5,466 nt of DNA from contig DJIP01000038.1 in the NCBI GenBank assembly GCA_002433675.1, positions 1-5,466 of the forward strand, read 5' to 3'. Below, piece by piece: positions 1 to 4,317 of the stretch. The translations under genes were made by a program, and so were the position numbers. This stretch comes from Halomonas halophila (GTDB lineage: Bacteria; Pseudomonadota; Gammaproteobacteria; Pseudomonadales; Halomonadaceae). Numbering within the stretch: position 1 is the first letter of the stretch; every line of letters begins with the position of its first letter. The notes beneath the pieces were generated by a model that made no database searches, was not told the DNA's origin, and saw only the letters and a program-made list of their open reading frames with translations.

Positions 1-897
1 AAAGTGCACCAGCCCTTCGTTGTGCAACACATAGAAGTGACCGGGGCGATGATCGAGGGCGTACTCAACGCCCGGGCGACGGGGCTGAAAGCAGTGCGGG
101 GGAGTCGCTGGCGCGTGGGCCGGAACCAGATGGGTCTCGCTGGTGTCCTTGGAGGCCGACTCGATGGTCAGCCAGGCCCGCGATCGGGTCTTGCCCAGAC
201 CGATCCAGAACTCGGCGTCGTCCTCGCGCAGGACCAGCTCGTCGGTCTCGACCCTGGCGTCTGCGCTGGCCGCATCCAGCGACAGGCTGAGCCGCCAGGC
301 GCTGTCGGGTCGCTGGGTGGCGTCGTAGCGGGTGAACAGCAGGGTCTGGCCGTCCTCGGCCCAGCACAGTTCAGGGCCGATATCGTCCAGCAGCCGTTGC
401 GCGGCGCCATCGGGCAGGCGCTTGATGAACAGACGGTAGGTCTCATCACCCTGGGTATCCTCGGTCCAGGCCAGCCACTGTTCGTCCGGGGACAGCGCCA
501 TGTCACCGAGTTCGAGGAAGCTGTGCTCCTGTGCTCTGGCTTCGAGATCGAAGAACACCTCGCGGGACTGCGGGGCATCGTTGGGGTGGCGCCACCAGAC
601 CGGATAGTCGGCGTCGGCGGCGGTCTCGCTCCACAGGGTGAAGTGATCCAGGCGACTGGGCAGTCCCTTGACGGCCAGCTCTCGCCGCGCCAGGTGGCCC
701 TGATAGAGCCGCTCGATCAAGGATTCGAGCGGTGCGAACCAGGCGTCGGCCTGGCGGTTGGCGGCCTCGAGAAAGTTGCCCACGGCGGGGTCGTCGCGAT
801 TCTCGAGCCAGTGCCAGGCGCTATCGTCCTGGCGAGTGAAGTCCAGGGCGGGGGCCCGAGATGCTGCGGCCGGTGCATTTGGCGGCTGTGCTTTCAT
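1..897 (-). CDS. ptrB: Oligopeptidase B (S9A prolyl oligopeptidase family), N-terminal part, cut by window edge
   Basis: The minus-strand frame opens with ATG at 897-895 and runs without a stop to base 1, giving 299 residues. Oligopeptidase B is a cytoplasmic serine peptidase that cuts short peptides after Arg or Lys; family members are about 680-700 residues. The visible part covers the N-terminal segment and part of the seven-bladed propeller that gates the active site. The Ser-Asp-His triad lies in the C-terminal alpha/beta-hydrolase domain, outside the window. Recognisable landmarks, compared with remembered E. coli PtrB, are WLENRDDP at residues 30-37, the blade motif GDMALSPDE near 131-139, SASKDTSETHL near 247-257, and PRRPGVEYALDH at 272-283. 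The start is placed to match the usual N-terminal length, but no good Shine-Dalgarno precedes it. No in-frame ATG or GTG was seen in the stretch just upstream. The gene is divergent from the membrane protein gene. The family call is firm; the exact start is less so. Confidence 0.9.
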   Translation of the reverse strand, partial: MKAQPPNAPAAASRAPALDFTRQDDSAWHWLENRDDPAVGNFLEAANRQADAWFAPLESLIERLYQGHLARRELAVKGLPSRLDHFTLWSETAADADYPVWWRHPNDAPQSREVFFDLEARAQEHSFLELGDMALSPDEQWLAWTEDTQGDETYRLFIKRLPDGAAQRLLDDIGPELCWAEDGQTLLFTRYDATQRPDSAWRLSLSLDAASADARVETDELVLREDDAEFWIGLGKTRSRAWLTIESASKDTSETHLVPAHAPATPPHCFQPRRPGVEYALDHRPGHFYVLHNEGLVHF

Positions 898-934
898 GGT
901 GCGAGATGTACCATACTCAAGAGAAATTTCATCT

Positions 935-949
935 GTGCGCGGCGCGCAC
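935..949. repeat. Perfect inverted repeat in the ptrB / membrane-protein divergent region
   Basis: The arms GTGCGCG (935-941) and CGCGCAC (943-949) are perfect complements around one central base. The site is 37 bases upstream of the ptrB ATG and 18 bases upstream of the ATG of the plus-strand gene, so a bound protein could affect both directions. The single-base centre suits a DNA operator better than an RNA hairpin, since folding would need a larger loop. No T-run follows, so it is not a terminator. The arms are all GC apart from the outer T and A, so chance occurrence in this GC-rich genome is possible. I recognise no named regulator site here. Confidence 0.45.
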
Positions 950-957
950 GTCAGGTT

Positions 958-961
958 GGAG
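958..961 (+). promoter_or_regulatory. Ribosome binding site that decides the start of the membrane protein gene
   Basis: GGAG lies six bases before the ATG at 968. The frame is open further upstream, to an ATG at 758 inside antisense ptrB sequence, and also contains an ATG at 986. This site, and the fact that the upstream extension runs over ptrB, favour 968. Confidence 0.55.
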
Positions 962-967
962 CATGCA

Positions 968-1420
968 ATGTTGATTTCGGATTCCATGTCCACGCTGTGG
1001 TTGATCTACGGCGCATTGTCGCTGGTCGTACTGTTGGCTGGCTACCTTGGACTGGCTTTTTTACCGCGCCTGCCACGCCTGGTGCTGACCTGGGCGGTGG
1101 CCGGCGTGATGTGGATGCCGTCGATGTTTGAACTGCCGCTGATCGAGGAAGGCCAGGTCTACAGTGGACAGGCGCCGGCCATCATGGTGGCGGCGGTGGC
1201 CTTCATGGACGGCAATAATAGTGTGTTGGTGCCGGCGGCCACTCGCGTCATCATCGGCGCGGCGATCGGAGCGCTGTTCGGGCTGGCGCTGTGGTGGAGC
1301 GGTCGTCGCCGCCGTCTGCGCAAGGCCGAGGCCGCTGCGGCGGCGCGTGACCAGGACGCAGAGGCCCAGGGGGCGTCGCGCGAAGAAGGGCGGGAGCGTC
1401 AGGAGCCCGTGCTCGGCTAG
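968..1420 (+). CDS. Small integral membrane protein of unknown function
   Basis: I do not recognise this 150-residue protein. Residues about 9-32 form a clear hydrophobic helix (LWLIYGALSLVVLLAGYLGL). Residues about 36-54 (rich in L, V, W and M) form a second likely segment after the basic PRLPR turn. Residues about 86-110 form a third strong helix (LVPAATRVIIGAAIGALFG region) ending in WW. A weaker hydrophobic stretch at 68-80 may be a fourth. The tail from residue 113 is highly charged: an RRRRLRK cluster followed by an Ala/Glu/Arg-rich segment. By the positive-inside rule the C terminus is probably cytoplasmic. The start at 968 is supported by GGAG six bases upstream; 986 is an alternative. 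The stop sits in a 15-base tandem duplication that repeats it in frame. The VWA gene begins 140 bases downstream on the same strand, so the two may be co-transcribed, but nothing in the protein itself shows a shared job. Confidence 0.72.
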   Translation: MLISDSMSTLWLIYGALSLVVLLAGYLGLAFLPRLPRLVLTWAVAGVMWMPSMFELPLIEEGQVYSGQAPAIMVAAVAFMDGNNSVLVPAATRVIIGAAIGALFGLALWWSGRRRRLRKAEAAAAARDQDAEAQGASREEGRERQEPVLG

Positions 1421-1440
1421 AAACTGCTCGGCTAGCAACT
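1411..1440. repeat. 15-base tandem duplication spanning a stop codon
   Basis: Two adjacent 15-base units, GCTCGGCTAGAAACT (1411-1425) and GCTCGGCTAGCAACT (1426-1440), differ at one base (A to C at unit position 11). A decayed third copy may begin at 1441 (GCTGG). The first unit contains the stop codon of the membrane protein gene (1418-1420). Because 15 is a multiple of three, the second unit supplies an in-frame second TAG at 1433-1435. The duplication therefore leaves the protein end unchanged and gives a double stop. Replication slippage is the simplest origin. Confidence 0.75.
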
Positions 1441-1560
1441 GCTGGTGACGTCGCTCTGGCCACCGTGCACGGCGGACCATCGATGAGCACGTCGAGGGGG
1501 ATGTAGAAGACGTCCACCGCCCACGGCCTGGAGATTCCGGGCGAGTTTCAAGGAGGACAC
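1421..1560 (+). other. 140-base intergenic gap between the membrane protein and VWA genes
   Basis: The gap holds the second unit of the 15-base repeat, a short palindrome CCGTGCACGG at 1463-1472, and a strong ribosome binding site at its end. I found neither a convincing sigma70 promoter nor a terminator with a T-run. Read-through from the upstream gene is therefore possible, but a non-canonical promoter cannot be excluded. Confidence 0.4.
1550..1557 (+). promoter_or_regulatory. Near-perfect Shine-Dalgarno of the VWA gene
   Basis: AAGGAGGA is almost fully complementary to the 16S rRNA tail. Its AGGAGG core ends four bases before the ATG at 1561. It fixes that start and suggests efficient initiation. 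Confidence 0.85.
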
Positions 1561-3414
1561 ATGGCCAAGCGGGGCCTGGATCGCTGCCGGACAGGGGTGA
1601 TGATAGCGACAATCGTGGCGCTGTGCCTGTCGCCGTTGACGGCGCTTGCCCAGTCGTCGACTGGGCAAGCGGGCTCGGATGAACCACCGGACGTTCGCGT
1701 CGTGGTGGATGTGTCCGGCAGCATGAAGACCAACGACCCCAATCGCTTGGCAGGCAGCGCGCTGGACATGCTGGTGGCGCTGTTGCCGAGCGGTGTCAGC
1801 GCCGGCATCTGGACCTTCGGCGAGTCGATCGACAACCCGCTGCCTCTGGGGCAGGTCGACACCCAGTGGCGCGAGCGGGCCTTGGCGTTGCCGCCGGCGC
1901 TGGAACAGTATCAGCAGCACACCGATATCGAGGCGGCGCTACGCACCGCGGCAGCCGCCGAGGGTGATGGCTGGCGCCACCTGGTATTGCTGACCGACGG
2001 GATGATCGACCTGTCGTCGGACCGCGGTGCCAAGCCCGACGTGGACCTGGCCTCGCGCCAGCGCCTGGTTGAGGCGATGGTACCGGACCTGGCCAATCAG
2101 GGGGTGGCCATCCACGCCATCGCCTTCTCGCCTGGCGCCGACGTCGCCCTGGTCGAGCGGCTGGCCCAGCGTACCGGGGGACTGGCGGCGGTGGTCGAGA
2201 CGCCGGATGCGCTGTTGGGTGCCTTTCTCGATATCGTCGAGCGCATCTTCCCGGTCGACCAGGTGCCGCTTGAAGACCGCCGTTTCACCGTCGACGCCGG
2301 CGTCGACGACTTTTCCGCGTTGATCTTCCACGACCCTGGCCAGGGCGAGGTGACCCTGGTGGCGCCGGACGGCACCCGTTACACCCGCGACACCGCACCC
2401 GAGGAGGTTCGCTGGCAGCGGGAACCGCGCTTCGACCTGATTCGTGTACCCGACCCCGCGCAGGGTGAGTGGCGGATCGAAGGACCTCTGGCGGCGGACT
2501 CGCGGATCACCGTCAATAGCGATCGCCACCTGGTGACGGAGACGCTGCCCGCGACGCTGTATTCCGGCTTCGAGGTGCCCTTGGCGGTGCGTGTCGAAAG
2601 TGACGGCGAGGTGACGGTGCCCGAGGGGCTCAAGGTGACGGCGGAACTGTCCGGTGAGGCGGTGGACGGCCTGCAGATCCTGGCGCTTGGCAACGATGAC
2701 GGCGTGTTTCGCGCCCGCATGCCGTCGCCGTCGGGCACCGGCGCCGCCGAACTGGTGATCACCGCCGAAGGAGAGGACTTTCATCGCCGACGGGTGCAGG
2801 CGGTCAATGTGCTGCCGGCCGTCGGCGCGGCACTGGACGAATCCGGGCGTCGGGTGACGCTGGTGGCCGAACATCCGCGTATTGGCCACGATAACACCCG
2901 CTTCGAGGCCGATCTGCTGGGCCAGTCGCTGGAGGTGGCCCCCGCCGACGCCAGGCGCTGGAGCCTGGAGATTCCGCCCCAGGAGGATGAGGTCAGCCGC
3001 CCGCTGCGGATCTCGGCGGTGGCGACGATCGATGGCGACGAGACCCGCTGGAATCTGCCGCCGTTGTGGATCAATCGTGATGGTGAGGTGGCCCTGGATC
3101 GGGCGCTGGCCGGTCCCACCCTATCCGGTGAACGTTTCGCCGAGTCCACTGAACGACAGGCCGAGGAGGAAGGGGGCGAAGCGCTGGCCGACCAGTTTGT
3201 GGCGTTGGTGAATGAAGGCCCCCAGCGGCTGGTGCAGTGGTGGCGCGAGGGACGGCCTGGCCTTGAGCCCGCCCTCGAGCGTGCTCGACACGATCCGCGC
3301 AGCTGGCTGGTGGCCGCTATCCTGGCGGTGGTGGTGATCGCCTGGCTGCTATGGCGCCGCCGGCGCGCTCGCCTGGCGACGGCCGAGTCAACGAGAGAGG
3401 AACCCCATGTGTGA
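1561..3414 (+). CDS. Periplasmic, membrane-anchored VWA-domain protein (TIGR03503-like)
   Basis: The protein has 617 residues. Residues 1-30 form a Sec signal peptide: a basic start (KRGLDRCR), a hydrophobic core (VMIATIVALCL) and an ALA cleavage site before Gln31. Cys22 is not in a lipobox, so this is not a lipoprotein. A VWA domain spans about 44-225 and keeps the whole MIDAS set: D50-x-S52-x-S54, Thr121 and Asp146 in LLTDG, so it should bind a divalent cation and a protein ligand. Residues about 235-310 contain FTVDAGVDDF and FDLIRVPDPAQGEWRI. From memory this arrangement resembles the gammaproteobacterial family TIGR03503, of unknown function. Further beta-rich segments follow to about 510, then an acidic stretch near 528-546. 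One transmembrane helix (about 582-598) ends in RRRRARL, which puts the bulk in the periplasm and a short tail in the cytoplasm. It overlaps the following amidotransferase gene by 8 bases. The role is unknown; an adhesion or scaffold function would be a guess from the fold. Confidence 0.88.
   Translation: MAKRGLDRCRTGVMIATIVALCLSPLTALAQSSTGQAGSDEPPDVRVVVDVSGSMKTNDPNRLAGSALDMLVALLPSGVSAGIWTFGESIDNPLPLGQVDTQWRERALALPPALEQYQQHTDIEAALRTAAAAEGDGWRHLVLLTDGMIDLSSDRGAKPDVDLASRQRLVEAMVPDLANQGVAIHAIAFSPGADVALVERLAQRTGGLAAVVETPDALLGAFLDIVERIFPVDQVPLEDRRFTVDAGVDDFSALIFHDPGQGEVTLVAPDGTRYTRDTAPEEVRWQREPRFDLIRVPDPAQGEWRIEGPLAADSRITVNSDRHLVTETLPATLYSGFEVPLAVRVESDGEVTVPEGLKVTAELSGEAVDGLQILALGNDDGVFRARMPSPSGTGAAELVITAEGEDFHRRRVQAVNVLPAVGAALDESGRRVTLVAEHPRIGHDNTRFEADLLGQSLEVAPADARRWSLEIPPQEDEVSRPLRISAVATIDGDETRWNLPPLWINRDGEVALDRALAGPTLSGERFAESTERQAEEEGGEALADQFVALVNEGPQRLVQWWREGRPGLEPALERARHDPRSWLVAAILAVVVIAWLLWRRRRARLATAESTREEPHV
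1643..1671. repeat. 29-base perfect palindrome inside the VWA signal-peptide coding region
   Basis: A 14-base arm, CGCTTGCCCAGTCG (1643-1656), is followed by T1657 and its exact complement (1658-1671). In RNA this would be a 13-base-pair GC-rich stem with a GUC loop, starting 82 bases after the A of the start codon. The codons span roughly residues 28-37, exactly over the signal peptidase cleavage region (ALA then QSSTGQA). No T-run follows, so it is not an intrinsic terminator. It could be an RNA structure that slows translation at the end of the signal peptide, a DNA protein-binding site, or a local inverted duplication. Confidence 0.85.
2289..2308. repeat. 20-base perfect palindrome inside the VWA gene
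   Basis: CGTCGACGCC (2289-2298) is followed directly by its complement GGCGTCGACG (2299-2308). It encodes part of the TVDAGVDD stretch. With no central spacer, it is a true DNA dyad. GC-rich codons for V, D, A and G easily create such symmetry, so function is uncertain. Confidence 0.7.
3395..3400 (+). promoter_or_regulatory. Ribosome binding site of the amidotransferase gene, inside the VWA gene
   Basis: GAGAGG ends six bases before the ATG at 3407 and lies wholly within the last codons of the VWA gene. It fixes the overlapping start, because the Cys at position 2 must become N-terminal after removal of the initiator Met. Confidence 0.75.
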
Positions 3415-4192
3415 GCTTCTGGGCATGAGTGCCAATGTGCCCACGGATATCTGTTTCAGCTTTACCGGCTTTCTGCATCGTGGCGGCGGCACCGGCCCCC
3501 ACCGTGACGGCTGGGGCATCGCTTTCTACGAAGAGGGGGGCTACCGCGAATTCCGCGATCCTCATCCTTCGGTGCACTCGCGAATCGCCCGGCTGATCTG
3601 CGAATACCCGATCAAGTCGAATATCGTCATCAGCCACATCCGCCAGGCCAATGTGGGGGGGGTGAAGCTGGCCAATACCCATCCGTTCGTGCGCGAGATG
3701 TGGGGGCAGCCCTGGTGCTATGCCCATAATGGCCAGCTGTCCGGCTGGGAGACGCTGGAACTCGCCAGCTATCGACCGGTGGGGTCCACAGACAGCGAGC
3801 ACGCCTTCTGCCACCTGCTGGGTGAGCTCAGGCGGCGCTACCCTGATCCGCCGGAGGATCGCCGCGGACTGTGGTCGTCGCTGCACGAACTGTGCGAGAA
3901 GCTCAGAGGTCTGGGGGTCTTCAACCTGCTGCTGGCCGACGGCGAGTACCTGTACACCTATTGTTCCACCAAGCTCGCCCATATCACCCGCCGCGCGCCC
4001 TTTGGCGAGGCCAACCTGTCGGACGCCGAGATGGTGGTCAACTTTGTCGAGCACACCACCCCCGACGATGTGGTCTCGGTGCTGGCCACCGAACCGCTCA
4101 CCGACAACGAAGAGTGGGTGCGCATGCAGCCGGGTGAGCTGCTGGTATGGCGAGAAGGCGAGATCGTGGCCCGTTATCTGAGCGAGCAATAG
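3407..4192 (+). CDS. yafJ: YafJ-type class II glutamine amidotransferase
   Basis: The protein has 261 residues, close to E. coli YafJ (about 255). The first 21 residues (MCELLGMSANVPTDICFSF...) are nearly identical to what I recall of YafJ. It is a class II (Ntn-fold) amidotransferase domain, which releases ammonia from glutamine using an N-terminal cysteine. Here that is Cys2, exposed when Met1 is removed. Other expected site residues are visible: Arg79 in SHIRQAN, Asn108-Gly109 in YAHNGQL (oxyanion hole), and Asp129 in GSTDSE (binding of the glutamine amino group). CSTKLAHITRRAPFG at about 186-200 is another family signature. There is no attached synthetase domain, so the ammonia acceptor, if any, is unknown; the family is related to yeast Dug3, which acts in glutathione breakdown. 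The protein should be cytoplasmic. Its start overlaps the VWA gene by 8 bases, which suggests coupled translation. An eight-G run lies at 3655-3662 with the frame intact. Confidence 0.95.
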   Translation: MCELLGMSANVPTDICFSFTGFLHRGGGTGPHRDGWGIAFYEEGGYREFRDPHPSVHSRIARLICEYPIKSNIVISHIRQANVGGVKLANTHPFVREMWGQPWCYAHNGQLSGWETLELASYRPVGSTDSEHAFCHLLGELRRRYPDPPEDRRGLWSSLHELCEKLRGLGVFNLLLADGEYLYTYCSTKLAHITRRAPFGEANLSDAEMVVNFVEHTTPDDVVSVLATEPLTDNEEWVRMQPGELLVWREGEIVARYLSEQ

Positions 4193-4197
4193 CCGGT

Positions 4198-4215
4198 TTT
4201 AAACGAAAGTTTGAA
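4198..4215. promoter_or_regulatory. PsrA-like operator upstream of fadD
   Basis: AAAC (4201-4204), GAAA (4205-4208) and GTTTG (4209-4213) match the half-sites of the site known for Pseudomonas PsrA, a TetR-family regulator of beta-oxidation genes released by long-chain fatty acids (consensus G/CAAAC, 2-4 bases, GTTTG/C). Only the outermost left base differs (T instead of G or C). The symmetry extends to TTTAAAC / GTTTGAA with one mismatch. The site lies about 105 bases before the fadD ATG and just upstream of the candidate promoters, a sensible position for control of fatty-acid activation. As RNA it could also form a short stem with a GAAA tetraloop, but no T-run follows. Confidence 0.5.
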
Positions 4216-4223
4216 TCAAGCGT

Positions 4224-4282
4224 ATTACAGTCGCTGCGGGACTGGGCTATGGTAGCCAGTGTCGATACCACAATTTGATAAT
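4224..4282 (+). promoter_or_regulatory. Candidate sigma70 promoters of fadD
   Basis: Two overlapping candidates are visible by eye. The better one has TAGCCA (4253-4258, 4 of 6 consensus bases), an 18-base spacer and GATAAT (4277-4282, 5 of 6). It would start transcription near 4289, just at the leader inverted repeat. The other has ATTACA (4224-4229), an 18-base spacer and TATGGT (4248-4253), each 4 of 6. Both are imperfect; the local AT-rich stretch in a GC-rich genome supports a promoter somewhere here. Confidence 0.4.
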
Positions 4283-4286
4283 AAGA

Positions 4287-4301
4287 GGGGACCTGGTCCC
4301 C
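4287..4301. repeat. Perfect inverted repeat in the fadD leader
   Basis: GGGGACC (4287-4293), T4294 and GGTCCCC (4295-4301) form a perfect 7-base inverted repeat with a one-base centre. It lies four bases after the candidate -10 box and five bases before the fadD Shine-Dalgarno GGAG (4307-4310, seven bases from the ATG). A protein bound here would cover the transcription start, and a folded RNA would sit at the 5' end of the mRNA. It contains CTGGTC, shared with one half of enterobacterial FadR sites, but the other half does not fit. Confidence 0.6.
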
Positions 4302-4317
4302 CGAATGGAGAACGCCC

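Noticed and set aside
758..967. N-terminal extension of the membrane protein back to ATG 758
   Set aside because: It would run over the ptrB coding start and across the whole divergent intergenic region; the ATG at 968 has a suitable Shine-Dalgarno and opens straight into the first membrane helix.
4..1131. Long plus-strand open frame (375 residues) opposite ptrB
   Set aside because: It lies almost entirely antisense to a well-supported ptrB gene, has a Gly/Val/Arg-rich low-information sequence and no recognisable domain; it is a product of high GC.
1483..1506. Seven-residue reading frame before the VWA gene as a possible leader peptide
   Set aside because: It has no Shine-Dalgarno, no run of regulatory codons and no attenuator hairpin after it.
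1643..1671. Intrinsic terminator or attenuator in the early VWA gene
   Set aside because: The stem is strong, but the following bases are GC-rich with no T-run, so simple intrinsic termination is not supported.
1939..2889. Minus-strand open frame of 316 residues inside the VWA gene
   Set aside because: It is antisense to an intact VWA domain and is rich in His, Arg and Gln, as expected for a shadow frame.
3317..4189. Minus-strand open frame of 290 residues opposite yafJ
   Set aside because: The opposite strand encodes a near-certain YafJ; the antisense translation has no family features.
4193..4220. Rho-independent terminator after yafJ
   Set aside because: The TTTAAAC/GTTTGAA stem is AT-rich and weak and is not followed by a T-run; the operator reading fits better.
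4290..4306. Enterobacterial-type FadR site before fadD
   Set aside because: CTGGTC matches only one half of the known FadR consensus; the second half-site is absent.
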